Shown piece by piece: positions 43,722 through 56,573 of a DNA stretch of 64,000 nucleotides. Source of the stretch: Lucifuga dentata (taxonomy: Eukaryota > Chordata > Actinopteri > Ophidiiformes > Bythitidae); the NCBI GenBank assembly GCA_014773175.1, contig VXCM01000202.1, forward strand, positions 25,629 to 89,628, read 5' to 3'. Under the pieces are notes generated by a model, which worked only from the letters and a program-made list of their open reading frames with translations, did no database searches and was not told the origin of the DNA. The position numbers were made by a program, and so were the translations under genes. Position 1 is the stretch's first letter, and every line of letters begins with the position of its first letter.

Positions 43722-44699
43722 ATTTCAAAATGATATGCAGTGATGACATAAAACAAGTATTTTGTGTCTTTAATTTATCACACATATTGTTCTGTAATCT
43801 TTACCCCAGTAACAGCACAAGAGTCGTTAGACACAAGAGGCAGTAATGAGCAGCATTAGTCACGTAAAAAACATGAGACTTCATCTTTACTGTATGTATT
43901 ATGAAAACAGTATGTCCCAATTTGTTTTGTAAAGACTAAGAACTTCAAAGAGGTGGACCAAATGATGAATTTCACAAATCTATGATTAATTTCTTACCAA
44001 CAATAAAGGGCAGCATAAAAGTGCTACTCTAAAGTTTGCTATGGCAACAATCCAGTTTAGATCAGTCCTGAATGGGATTATGGGAGCTAAATGCTTGACT
44101 GCCTTTATGATTAGATTTAGGAGACAACCATCTGTGGAATTTGATAGCAAGGAAAACAAAACAAATGATCTTAAAGGAACTAACATGAACATCTCCACAA
44201 AGCTGCAGTTTAGTAATAATCCTCTGTGGGTTTGTCATTTCGAGCAACCTTTGATTTCAAAGGTAATGTCATATAAAAGTGATACTGCCAAACAAGCTGG
44301 GTAAGAAATATAACATTTGAGCACAGCTGGTGGTCAGAAAAATGGACGTACAGTTAGGTATCTGACCCTATTATGATTCCAAGAAAGACCTGAGCCAAAG
44401 TACTGGTACCTTTATGACCCTGAAATATGGGAATTGGAATATATTTTATGTTCTGCTGCTGTGAATGGATATGAATGACAATCAAAAAATTATTCTGTGC
44501 ACATAGTAATAAACCCTGAAGTTCACATGTTGGCTCGCCCCTGGTGAAGAGATGGGCTGTTGGTGTGGCTGCCTGCCACTGTTGCCATGATCAACATCAT
44601 CTCATTCCAACTTGTAGGGTGGTTGTCATGGTAATGACCATTTATTTGCAGGGGGGCACTCTAGTCTCCAATATATCTGGGAATGGATAGAGGAAGTCA
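43722..44699. other. Intergenic, nothing recognised
   Basis: No supported exon or repeat in this roughly 1-kb stretch. Confidence 0.5.
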
Positions 44700-44701
<2 letters not shown>

Positions 44702-44730
<29 letters not shown>

Positions 44731-44731
44731 N

Positions 44732-44773
<42 letters not shown>
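44702..44773. repeat. (GT)n-N-(GA)n microsatellite
   Basis: gt units to 44,730, a single N at 44,731, then ga units. The true length is unresolved because the N marks an assembly join. Confidence 0.9.
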
Positions 44774-44776
<3 letters not shown>

Positions 44777-45104
44777 GCCAGACAGCCAAGTTGCACAAAG
44801 GCCAGGCAGATGAATCAGTCTTACATGTCTCAAATGAGTCAGCCAAAGACCACAAGAGACCACAAATATCAGTTATTTAGCACTGTCATATTTTTGTATC
44901 ATCATGAATTTGATTGATATTCTTACTTGAAACCCCTTTTATTGTTTTTCTTCTCCCTCATACCTGTGAGCTGTACATTTGAGGTAACAAGCTTCCTCAC
45001 AACTCCAGCAAAATGTTTGCAGCTTAGCTGGATCAAAGGTTTGTCAGTCTCAAATTAATAACTTTAATAAGTACAACTTCACAATATACACTAAGTGTAC
45101 TTCA

Positions 45105-45525
45105 CTGTATATGCTGTTCAGACTGTATTTTAAATATTCTGTATGTGCTCTTCAGACTGTAGCTTCAGATATTATGTACTTCAGACTGCAGTTTTAAATA
45201 TATGTATTCTTCAGACTGTAACTTTAAATATACTGTATGTGTACTTCAGACTGTAGTTTTAAATATATGTATTCTTCAGACTGTAGCTTTAAATATACTG
45301 TATGTATACTTCAGACTGTAGTTTTAAATGTATGTATTATTCAGACTGTAGCTTTAAATATACTGTATATGCACTTCAGACTGTAGTTGTGTATACTGTG
45401 TGACTGGAGTTGTGAATCTACTCTTCAGACTGTAGCTTATAAAGCTTAAAATATACTGCAGGTGTACTTCAGACTGTAGTTTTAAATAAAGTGCATTTCA
45501 GAGTGTAGTTTTAAATATATGTGCA
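45105..45525. repeat. Minisatellite with (A/C)TTCAGACTGTAG(T/C)TTTAAATAT unit
   Basis: About ten near-copies of a 30-45-bp unit built on cttcagactgtagttttaaatatatgtatt, variably spaced. It ends just before the GC-richer promoter-like block. Confidence 0.88.
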
Positions 45526-45564
45526 GTTTCTGGAGCTTCCTGCTGTGGCCTGGGGTTGACAGAG

Positions 45565-45724
45565 CTGACAGGACGTCACAGGCACATTTCCACCTGTCTG
45601 TCGGAAGTCGGAAGGAGCTCCTGATGTCCTTATAATAAAGCCCCCCCCCAGNTTTCCACCTGTCTGTCGGAAGTCGGAAGGAGCTCCTGATGTCCTTATA
45701 ATAAAGCCCCCCCCCAGCGCTCCC
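45565..45724 (+). promoter_or_regulatory. Putative promoter of downstream gene
   Basis: A CRE-like half-site ggacgtcac lies at 45,571-45,579 and a TATA-like tataataaag at 45,697-45,706, about 30 bp before the GC-richer transcribed-looking block. The 65-bp unit, including the TATA-like box, appears twice around the N at 45,652; that is probably assembly duplication, so only one copy is likely real. Confidence 0.4.
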
Positions 45725-46126
45725 GTGTTTCCGTGTCAGGCGGGGATGTGCGGTAAGGATCCAGCGCTCTGTGTCTGCGGGCTCATATTGAATTACAGCG
45801 CAGCAGCAGTCGGGTTTCTCTCCCGGAGATCAGGTTTAAAACGCCCCTCGCCGCTTCATCTCTCTTTCTTTTCCTCCATCCTTGCTCTCCTCCCGACACG
45901 TCGCCACTCTTTCTTTCGCTTTCACGGATCCACGTAGAGCACTTTGGCAGGAAGTTTTCCACGGGCGACTGAAGGATCGGCGGCATGAAGCGAGATTAGG
46001 AGGAAAATAAAGCCGGAGAAAAGAGGAGAGGAACGGAATAAAAGAGGTTGACTTTAATTTAAAACAAACAAACAAAAAAAAAAAAAANAAAAAAAAAAAA
46101 ACAAAAAAACAAGGACGACGTCCAAG
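45725..46126 (+). other. Putative first exon / 5' UTR of an unidentified + strand gene
   Basis: This is a GC-richer block downstream of a TATA-like box. It ends at a strong donor (caag|gtaagc, 46,127) and has an internal donor (gcg|gtaagg, 45,753). ATG 45,746 opens a 63-codon frame ending TAG, and ATG 45,984 opens a four-codon frame; both look like upstream ORFs rather than the product. Poly-A with an N joint lies at 46,088. The gene was not recognised. Confidence 0.42.
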
Positions 46127-46357
46127 GTAAGCGTTAACCTTTGTGTCTTTTTACGCCATCGTGACATAAAATAACATTTTTGTAATATTAGATCACGTGT
46201 TTAGTCCCATTGTGGGACTTTAAAGTGAGTTTCTGGTGCAGCTCATCTCACTTTCATTGTTTGCTTTTATATTTCTGCATCATTATCCTGTACAAAGTGT
46301 AGTTTTCCTGCAATTCTGAAATATATCACATAGAGGTACTATAACACAACAGCCTCA

Positions 46358-46358
46358 A

Positions 46359-46400
<42 letters not shown>

Positions 46401-46484
46401 AGAGAGGACTGATCACTTTATTTCATCACTTTTCAACATTCTCCCTATATTCTCCCTCCCTTCTTTCTCTCTTCTCTCTCTGTC

Positions 46485-46524
<40 letters not shown>

Positions 46525-46613
46525 AGAGAGAGATCACCTCATTTCATCACTTTTCAACATTCTTCCTTAATAGTTTCAAGTATTCTGCCTCCCTTCTCTC
46601 TCCTCTCTCTCTC

Positions 46614-46673
<60 letters not shown>

Positions 46674-46685
46674 TCACACACACAG
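46358..46685. repeat. Compound (CA)n/(GA)n/(CT)n with duplicated about 130-bp unit
   Basis: Two copies of a unit, (ca)n(ga)n-gatcac-tca/ttt-atttcatcacttttcaacattct, followed by CT-rich sequence, are arranged in tandem and end in (ct)n(ca)n. Confidence 0.88.
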
Positions 46686-48591
46686 AGCCTTGCCTTACGT
46701 CTTTCCACTCATTCATAAAAAATATTTTGTTTAACAGGCAGACTTAAAATTTACACTTACACATTGCTGTGTTGGCTGAAGTGTGCAGAATAAAACATAG
46801 CCACCACCTTGTGCTTGACATTTATTTTTCTCAGCAATGAGAGCTCAGTGAAGTGATTGATTAACAGGAAATTGTATTTTTGATAATTGATTAATGGTTT
46901 TTGTGGTGTATACATATGGAATGATGATTGGCTGCTTTTTTCTGTTATCTATCATTGCAAGTTGAATACTTTGGGGATTTTTAACTGTTATGTACTATGC
47001 TGTGGGAACTTGTGACACACATTTGGCCCTATATTTTGACATTTTGGAGGCTAATTGAAAACTTAATTAATAGGTTAATCATAATTAAAAGCAATCTATT
47101 GCTGAAGTATTAATTCAGTGCCTGTTTCAGTGTTATAAATTTACTTTGTAACTTGATGAGAGTCTGCTTGTGCTTAAAGTGGTCTTGTTTTGGTGAGCCA
47201 ATAAAAAATATACTTGATGCTGATTGGTCTTTTGTAGGTCAAATGAGCCTGTGTTTTATCACACATTAAATGAGATTTCTCAGTGTTGGGTTCATCTCAA
47301 AGTTGGTTGGTCTAGGTTATGATCCTTTGATTTGAAAGGTCAAAAGGCTTCAACTTTGATACAGAATCGGGGTCGGCCAGATCCCGGGCAAGGTTTTGCT
47401 CATGGAGGCTCCTCTCCACTTTGAAGCTTTGAGGTGTTTCCCAGGTGGTATCATGTCAAACAGAAAATGTTTTATTCACTTTATGGAGTTGGCTCTGTGT
47501 GTTTTCATAGGAAGGCACTGACCCCAGAGCTATGGATCTATGAAAAGCCATACAGTAAAGCCATGAAATGACATTTAAAATTGTCTTCATGGTAAAACTA
47601 GGAAAATAAGACCCAAAGTGAACATACTATACCCTGAATTATCCTTTAAAGCAAACTCTTAGGAGAAATCACACACCCTTTTACACACCCTGTCTTTAAC
47701 TGCATTGGACTTTCAAATGGATTCTAACCTTCTAAAATCATAAAATCATCCCTTGGGGTGTATTGGACTTGAGGAAGACTATGTTACATATCAATCAGTC
47801 TATGTCATGACAAAAATTACTTAGAATGGCAAACTTGTCCACAACACTGTAAAAGGTGTAGATGTTAACACAGATGTTGGCACAAAAGAATTAGATATAC
47901 TCTCATCTTGATGAGAAGAAAATGCAGTTTTGCATTTGCCACGTTGTTATAGTGTTCACATAATGGCTGTCTAAGAAATAAACATGGACTACAAAAACAC
48001 TCCAGAAGTTAACTTTGAGCATAATAAGGCAAAAATGAAATTATTTTAGCATTCATTTTCACCATAGATGATATATTATTTACAACAGCAGATACAAACA
48101 GATAAAATGTAATGCTACCTCTGCAAATGTAGGATGAGAAATCTCTTCTTTTGCAGGTATTGTCAGATATCCCTACCTCTATGTTAAGGGCTGAAATAGC
48201 ATCATACTAGGAACTTTAATGCAGCTATAGAAGCATAACTGAGCAGACTGTGATAAAAGCTTCTGATTTGGGAGCCTCTAAGATAGGATGGGACCCTTGG
48301 CAACCTAGCTAGCCTGATGATAATAATAGTATGACCTCTTAGAGCCTTGGGGGGGGGGGGGGGGNGGGGGGGCTCTAACTACACAGCACACACTTAAGCC
48401 TTGATGATATTTTCATGAGGGGGCTGCCATCAAGAGCATGCACACTATCACAGAGAGTGAAAGCATTTTATACTTGCCACATTCTCCATTGTAATATTCT
48501 CCAAAAGGTATTGTACAGAGAAAATAATATGTCAAGCAGGAAGTAGTCACAAAATGGTCCTGCATATTTTTCCAAACTTTACGACAAAAAC

Positions 48592-48622
<31 letters not shown>

Positions 48623-48909
48623 NTTTTTTAGCATTTTCTGTTTTGTTCCAGAGTTTTGGGTCATGTGGCGGTCCTTAAAATGTCTCAGGGACGAGTCATA
48701 AAGATGTTTTTATGGACCCACCAGCTCAGCAAGTTGACCCTCCAACTCCTCCATTTTCAACATTTATGCCACTTGCGCCACATTACAAAATCGAGTAGGT
48801 GTGTATGACTATGCGACATGACATTGCAGAGGCCCAGAGTACCATGCTGCAGGTGCTGCAATGACATCATATGGGGTGGCAATGTGACTTATAAACAAAG
48901 TTTAAAAGT
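46686..48909. other. Presumed large intron, left part
   Basis: No exon or known repeat was recognised apart from a poly-G N joint at 48,365 and a poly-T N joint at 48,623. Confidence 0.5.
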
Positions 48910-49191
48910 GCTGTGATAATTGAATCTCATTCATAAAGTTTCCCCCACATTAATCAGCACGCCTGTGTCTGATTAAGGTCGCGTTGTTGTAAGATGTGTC
49001 ACAAGTAAAAGCCAATGAAGATCAGCATGTTAATGAGCTGCTTCATATTTAAGAGTCACACTTTATCCTGCTTCATCTGGCGTCGATGCAACATTGAGAC
49101 ATTAAATCAGCAAAGGAAACATAAATTCTGCTTTGGAGCTCCAGACTTTAAAAGACTGACAATGAAATATCATAGGTGCACACATATCCTC

Positions 49192-49257
<66 letters not shown>

Positions 49258-49600
49258 TGCAGAGCACAGCCGATGAGGAGGCTCAGTGCCACAAGAATGT
49301 GTATGAGATCGGATCAAAACTCACCATTTAAATACACTGATCAGCTTAGTGAGCTTATCAATCAGAGTTATTGACCACTAACACATGTGAGTAAAATACA
49401 GTATAAAATGTTTCCCAGATTTCAGAGTGCTGAAATTTACCACCAGAATGAAACGCATCTTAATTTTTGCGTAATGGTGTGTTTCATGAATTGCTTTCCT
49501 GACATGTAAATAAGGAAATACATGTCAGGAACATGCTAAAAGATGCCGGTAACAGGCATTTATAAATGAGGGAACATGGCTGCGTCATGATATTTCCCCA
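48910..49600 (+). repeat. Family B element, copy 2
   Basis: Begins gataattgaatctcattcataaag and ends atgccggtaacaggcatttataaatgaggg. It is colinear with copy 1, but the central CA-rich spot has expanded into (GT)n(GA)n (49,193-49,257). Confidence 0.7.
49193..49257. repeat. (GT)n-(GA)n microsatellite inside family B copy 2
   Basis: About 23 gt units followed by about eight ga units. Confidence 0.95.
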
Positions 49601-50272
49601 TTTCGCCTCAGTAATTTTTTCATAAAGCTTTATGAATCCTGTCCTTGATTTCTTGGTTGCAGCTTTTTCTGTAAATTAAACCAAGGGAGGCAAAGGTCAT
49701 TGCCGTAAAACTTTAGAAGGAGCTGGAACTCTTTCTAGCAAGCATATTGATAGATATCAGTGCAAAATGTTTATTCTAGGGCCCAGGCTCTAATGCTGGT
49801 CCCTAGTCTTGGTCTAAATCAGGTATATTTAACCAATTGAGATCTGGAAGGCACTAACTCTTGATGAATTGAACACACCTGATTAGCTCATCAGATGCAG
49901 TAAAACATGGAGAAATGTAAAATATGCAGTGTTGTGGGTTCTCAGGAGCAGGATTGAGAGGTTTTATCATAGGGGACAGCATGACCGTCACTTCCCAACA
50001 GTTTCAGAAAATCTCGGCTATGGTTTCATAAATGTTTAGAAGTTGAATTGGGGCAGATGCCAAACCACTTTTCCACGCAAAATCGGATTATACATTGCCG
50101 AGGCTGACAGAAAATGTGGCAGCCTTTCAGAGATCCCAGTAGCTTTGATTTCCACTTTGATTGAGATGTGGTGACTGACGCAGCGCTGAGATTTGAAACT
50201 GTGTTATTCCGGCTGAACTCCTTCTTTCTCTGATCTGTGACAGGCTCCCATGATTCCGAGATGTGCAGAAAT

Positions 50273-50317
<45 letters not shown>

Positions 50318-50740
50318 GTTGGCTAATTTACCCAAGTGTCTGGTGGAAGCGTATAGGTGGGTGGAACATCTCATTTACCTCGAAATGTTTAATTAATGCT
50401 TGACGGTTTTACAGCTCGCACCTGCTCCCTTTCCTCAGTGTTACGTATCTCCACCAACATGAAACATTTTCCTCTGCTTTTTTAAATTTTCTAGGAGTAT
50501 TAATTTGCTGAACTGCTTAGTTTGCTGATGTAGAAATGGTTTCCACTGCCGCTGCATTGAATGCAATCTGAACGGGGTCAAAGGTCAGTTGAGCATTTCC
50601 TCAGCTGCTTTCTGTTCTTCACTTCCAATTTGTTACACTGCTGAATTAGAGAGTATATTTCTAGAAGGCAATGACCTGAACCTGCCCACACACACGCACG
50701 CACGCAAACACACACACAAACATTACAACCATTATATCCT

Positions 50741-50793
<53 letters not shown>

Positions 50794-51242
50794 TGTTCAT
50801 GTTTGTGTGCAGATGATTTTTTTCTTTCCTCATGCATCTCCTGAACATGGTGTGGTGATAAGGAAGGTTTTCTTTTTGGGGGGGGNCAGGCAGAGTGACC
50901 TCAATAGACCAGAATGCAAAGCTGCCACAAGCTTTTTCAGAGGAAATTATTCAGCCCAGATTGTGTGAACTGCTTTGTCATTGCTTGCTGCATTGACATG
51001 TCTGTTTGCTCGTCCTGGGCTGTAAGCAAATAATATTGTTTCCTCTCTTTAGGGGTTGATGAAAGTCATTCTAGAAAATGTAGGAACTCTACATGCACAT
51101 AATCACCATAAAAATCTGTGAATATCAGAAAAGAAAATGGAAAACCTGAGATCTGCACGGCTTCTGCTGCTGCAAATTCCTTCATATCTTCAGAGATTGC
51201 AGCCCTTTTCCTGCGACCTCATTTATCTGTCCGCTGACAGAG

Positions 51243-51293
<51 letters not shown>

Positions 51294-51380
51294 CAGTTTG
51301 GATTTATCTACTGTATAGTAAACTTGGGGACATCTAAGTCCAATCACTCCTATTAGCTCTGAAAGAGAGACAGAGAGAGG

Positions 51381-51411
<31 letters not shown>

Positions 51412-52218
51412 TTGAAAGCTCAGAAAGAGATGCTGTAGATACAGTACATAAACCAAAGATGAAGGGAGGTGGCAGAAGAAAATCTGTTGGGCTTCCAAAC
51501 TTTCTAATTTCTCCCTCAATTCCTTTTCGCCTCTCCATTTAATCATTCTTCGTCTCTTTCCCCTCTGTCTCATCTCACTCCTCTCTCTCTTCTTTTTCTT
51601 TGGCCTTCTCCTGCTGTGATTCACATCTGCCATGGGAAAAGGTGATCTTTAGTCTTGGCAGGGAATTCCCAGCATGCCCCCTGCTTTCTTGGTCTGGTTT
51701 TGTTAGATGCTACATGTGCGTTGCAGTATTTTGAGGATTTATATATGTATATTTTCTCAGTCTGGATTTGCTGAATGGCACAGAGTACTTTGGCATAAGA
51801 AAAAGTATTAGAAAGCGAAAGATGCTGGTGAATTTCCCTCAACCCACAGAGAATTGTGTAATCGTGTCAATGTGTTAAAATCTGTAAACTGGAAATACAA
51901 GTTTTTTTTAACCAAAAGGGTAAAAAAGGATGTTTCTTCTACCAGCATATTCATTTTTCAAATTGTCATTCCACAGGATAATTTGTTGCAAAGCTACATT
52001 ATTTTACATCTCTACATGAAGACCCTATAAAATGTTAATGTATGTTTTTGATTTTTGAGTGGGAGTATGCAATAAGTGATATATGCAGAGCAGTTATTGT
52101 GCTGCTAGCATTTTCTTTCTTTTACTGTTCACTGAGCTACAATGATATAAAGCTGAATTGTCAATTGTGGAATTGTAGAGTTGAATTGCTTTGCTTCTTT
52201 GTGTCACTGAGGTGCGTG

Positions 52219-52254
<36 letters not shown>

Positions 52255-52860
52255 TGCATGTGTATACTCTGAGAGCTGTTGCTTCTAGATGCGTTTCTGC
52301 TTTTTTTTCCCCTCGCAAGTCACCATTCACAGCACTTAATGGTGTCACATACGACACCAAGGTCACAAAAACATGAAATCCTACTTTGATTATAAATAAA
52401 TCTCCACTAAAAAAAAACAAAACAAAACAAAAACCACTCAGAGGCAGTGAATGGGTATACAGTCACCATGGATACCTCTGCTGTTTCATGAGCGGCATTA
52501 TGGGAAATCCATGCGGTGCCCTCCTGGTGATTAAGTAGCCAGGGTAGACTGGGCGGCACAGATGCTGCTGTGTTTGTTTTGCAGAGTTAAGCTGTGAGAT
52601 CCTCAGTTTTAATCTTTATTTTGCCATCATCTTCAGCGCAGTCAGTCAAGTAGTAATATATTTGTCCATCTCTTGAGTTTGTGAAGGACAAAGCAGAAAC
52701 ATCAGAGATTTTTAAATACAGTAGGCGGCGCTGCCACAGTGTCTAGCAGTGCTGTTTAGCAGCAAATATAAGACTTTTCATGAGGTGACTGGTGGTTGAA
52801 ACGTGATATCAATGGGTGACAAACAAGCAGTAAAATTAAATATTTGTTTTTTTAAAACAA
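49601..52860. other. Presumed intron: poly-T, microsatellites, MITE fragment
   Basis: Contains poly-T at 50,279-50,314 and 50,741-50,790, (GT)n(GA)n at 51,244-51,293, GA-rich sequence at 51,361-51,412, (GT)n at about 52,218-52,252, a poly-G N joint at 50,886, and the repeat fragment at 49,790-49,965. No exon was supported. Confidence 0.5.
49790..49965 (-). repeat. Teleost MITE-like dispersed repeat
   Basis: The reverse complement reads ctcaatcctgctcctgagaaccca ... catctgatgagctaatcaggtgtgttcaa ... gatctcaattggttaaatatacctgattt, resembling a widespread fish repeat. A relative lies at 29,060. Confidence 0.55.
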
Positions 52861-52864
52861 TAAT

Positions 52865-53471
52865 TGCAGAATATTACTAAGGCAAACTTATTAACAGATT
52901 GGCTGACCTATGTTCCAACCCTCACCTATAGTCATGATCTGTGGGTAGAGAATGAAAGAATGAACGACCACAATGAGTTTCCTCTGCAGAGTGAGGAGCT
53001 ACAGGACATCAGGAAGAAGCTCAGAGTAGAACCTCATCTTCTTCATGTTGAGCTAGCTGAGGTGGTTTGGGCATCAATAACTCCTTAGATTTTTAAGGAT
53101 TATTGAGTGGGGGGAGCCAGTAATGTTAGCATGGTGGTGGCCACCCCTTGAGGGCGCCACTAGGACACCTGGGCTACATTGCTGAGCCTGTTGCTTTTTG
53201 ACCTCAGACTGGGATAAGCAATGGATGGATGGATGGATGGGTGGATGGATGGCTGGCTTGCTGGCTGGATTGATGACTGGCTGGCTGGCTGACTGGATGG
53301 ATGGATGGATGGATGGCTGGCTGGCTGGATGGATGGATGGACAGATGGATGCATGGATAGATGGATGAATGCATGCATGGATAGATGGATGGATGGATGG
53401 ATGGACATATAGATGGATGGATGGCTTGCTGGCTAGATGGATGGATGGATGGATGGACGGATGGATGGATA
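52865..53471 (+). mobile_element. Degenerate RTE/Rex3-type LINE 3' end with (GATG)n tail
   Basis: The translation around 52,900-53,080 (VPTLTYSHDLWVEN-ER, then EELQDIRKKLRVEPHLLHVE, then LAEVV-WA) follows the familiar C-terminal end of a fish LINE reverse-transcriptase ORF (TYSHELWV..ER...SDIREELRVEPLLLRVER..LRW), here with frame-breaking decay. It is followed by a gggataagcaatggatggatgg tail and about 250 bp of (GGAT/GGCT)n. 5'-truncated. The family is assigned from memory. Confidence 0.65.
53219..53471. repeat. (TGGA)n/(TGGC)n tandem array
   Basis: About 250 bp of tetranucleotide repeats with ggct and gcat variants, expanded from the LINE tail. Confidence 0.93.
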
Positions 53472-54699
53472 TGTCTTTAGCATAAAAGTAGAAGAAGAGT
53501 TCATGCAGTTTTTAAAATCTGTCCGTCTGAGTTGATTTTTAGAATTTCATTTCATTTTAAAGAAAATGTTCTATACACAATACATGATGCTTGATTGGTC
53601 AGTTTAATCCATACATACAATTCATAAAATGGCCATCGAGCTTAGTTGTATTTAATTTCTGTAAAAGACAAAACCTTTATGTCATTAAATTAAAAATACA
53701 AATGAACTCTTTATAAAATAAACTCTTCCAGGCTATTTGACATCCATTGAGTGCCTGATTTCCATATGAAAAATTGAATAAATTCATGTTACGGCTCTCT
53801 GCCTCTTTATATAACATTTGTCAGGCAGCCTTGGTTTCATCTCACTTGTTATCTCAACTTTTGGTGAATTTTACACTAATTTCTGTTTAAATTTGAATTC
53901 TCTACAGTATCTTCAGTGTTTGACAAAGGGCTCAGAGGACGAGCTCTCTAATTACCAGAACATTCTGTCACATCTGCTTTATTTAAATGGATTTTGCACT
54001 GATTAGTGAATAATAATGCAAATGTTGTTTGAACTGTCATGGTGCTACTTTACTGTGTGATTTTCTTTTTAGAAGTTTTTAGAGCGTTGAGCTGAAGTTT
54101 GAACATATTTACATGTATTAGTGAATAGGTGTATAGGCCTATATTAAATTTTTGAGACCAATGCTGATATTGCTAGATATTTTAAAGTAAGAAAAATCTT
54201 CAAATGATATTAATTTTAGTTTGTAATACCAAACTAAAAGATAAAACAGTAGATTTTGAAGAGTAAACTTAACATTTGCAGGAAATATACTAGATAATAA
54301 AGTCATTGCACACATGAAAAGAGAGATAACAAAAATTTAAATTAATAAGGAAAAATACTGGTTAAATATATATTAAATGCAGCTTGTGAATAATGAGAAT
54401 GATACTCAGCTGATTTTTATTTTTATTTTCACTTTGATCTTTAGCTGTTTGCTTATTTGTTTACTTGTTTGTCTGTCCTTAGAGACGGAAGTGCTGGTTT
54501 GTGCGTAGGAAGATGCATCAAAAGCACAATTTCAGCATAACGGCTCAGATTAATATGAATCCTGAATGCAGAATTGTGCAGGATGCTCTGTATCAGTTGC
54601 AATTTGAGGTCAAAACATTTGTGTACTACACCCTTAAAGCACACATAACATCAAATTCTGCTAAACAGACTGATACAGTTTTTTGAATTATTTTTTATG
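53472..54699. other. Presumed intron, nothing recognised
   Basis: AT-rich, without exon or repeat signatures that I recognise. Confidence 0.5.
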
Positions 54700-55129
54700 C
54701 AGCTATTGATGCAGCAAAAATGTAGCACATCTATTAGGTTTTTTTGTCCAAATAACTTTATTTTACCGATCCATAGTGGAGTTGCATGGAAGACGATGTA
54801 ATATAGTCCCAGGAGAAGGTTTTAAAGAGAAATTAAAATGACCGTAGCTTCTACAATCGTGCATAAGTTTTAGAAGGTGAAATATTGAATTTTAATGTGG
54901 ATGTATCACCTGAACATTTGATTTTTAAAGATTAGGGGATTTGAAAAAATAACAGGAAAACTAAAANGTATCACCTGAACATTTGATTTTTAAAGATTAG
55001 GGGATTTGAAAAAATAACAGGAAAACTAAAATAGTTTTATGTTTTGTAAATTAGTTGTCAGTAATGTAACATATGCAGGTTGTATATATTGGGCTCAAAC
55101 ATGCATGGTCACCGGTATGGTCCTTTAAT
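54700..55129 (+). repeat. Family A TIR element, 5'-truncated
   Basis: Homology starts inside the element (about ttaggtttttttgtccaaataactttatttt) and runs to gggctcaaacatgcatggtcaccggtatggtcctttaa. The N at 54,967 lies between 64-bp direct copies. Confidence 0.72.
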
Positions 55130-56573
55130 GTTGTTCATGCTTCTCAGGTCTACAGTTACATTAACAATTAAGAGGTTTATTTAAGTAGGCTTGCAAATTA
55201 AGGGAAGTTTTAAACATTATCTTCAGAGATTTTAAGCGAGCCTTATGTAAGGGAGTGTAGCCTGAGGGTCACGGGCGGCGAAGAAAGGCAGACTCATGCA
55301 GCATCTTCAATTCTCCCAGCATAATTTATTTTTGAGCTCCCAAGTGCACGTGCAACCAAAATACAGAAGAATCAAAATAAAGCATACAAAAGCAACTGCA
55401 AACTTTCAACTAAACTTCATATAACTAAAGCTAAACAAAGGAAAATGACGTGCACTTTGCTGCACTCACAACATGGCCTTCTTGTTTGTCTGGCTGCCAT
55501 GCAGCCACTACTTATATAACCCCATGTTCTGGGCTCAACCCACTGGGGTTTCCCATTCCAACCTGCAGGGGCACCTGCAAAGCACCTCCTTCCTCACATC
55601 AGGCATAATCACACTGGTTTACTGAAACCACAAAATACAGAAAACAAATCAACTCATTCAAATATATATATATAAAATACATTTCACTCTGTTGCTATAC
55701 AAAGTTATATTTAAAATGACAAATGGTATCACAACCACTTTGTCACACCTTAGTTTATATTAAGGGCTTTGTGGTTAGATTATGGGCTGATTGAGACATT
55801 TTGAAGCTTATCTAAAGGATGTTTGAGTTTCTCTTTTATTTACCATGTGAAAAAAATGTGTATAGATTCTTAACAAATCTTAACAAGTCAGTATCTCTTG
55901 TGGTTTTGTTCAGTAATTTCCATGTTATAATCTACGAGTCATTCATGAAAAATATGAGAATAAATTCTAACTTAAAGCTGAGATTTCAAATGATCAAAGC
56001 TCAGACTTTAGTTCTGTCTCTGACAACTCTAACTGGAAAGAGTTTTTTACAGGCATAAAACAGAAGTCCTGACTGATGAAATCCATGTTTAGTTGTACTT
56101 GGTTTGATCAGTATGGAGCTTTGTTGGTGAGATCAAACATTTTTGAGAGGAGGATCCTCTGGTTCCACCGTTTGGTGTTCTTTTTAAACTGTTATGATGG
56201 GAGAGAACTGGGGAGGAGAAGCGTTGTAGGGGAAGGTTTGATGTGATTACAGCTGATGCTTTCTGCTCAACATCTTACATAATCATAATTTGTTAAAAAA
56301 AATCTTTGATAAAGCAAACTGACCATATTTTGACACGTTAAAGCCTGTAAAACAACACAGTAACACATGTACGCTGCATATGAAATACACGCCATATTTT
56401 TTTTAGCAAACTCTATACTATGTTAGTAATGAGCTGTACTTATCTCTGTAAATATAAAATATTAAAGATTGTAGTATATCATGAGAGAAAAATGTGGAAG
56501 GCTGTAGTAATTTAATTTATTGCAGACGTCCTGTGTTTCCTCCCACCTTCTCTCTTCTCTCCTCCCCACTCAG
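55130..56573. other. Presumed intron before candidate exon 2
   Basis: The segment 55,255-55,640 (gtgtagcctgagggtcacgggcgg ... caccacaaaatacag) is more complex and could be a dispersed repeat. The remainder is AT-rich. A strong pyrimidine tract (56,525-56,570) precedes the acceptor. Confidence 0.45.

Noticed and set aside
53160..53408. Minus-strand open frame with HPSIHPS repeats
   Set aside because: A translation of the (TGGA)n LINE-tail array.
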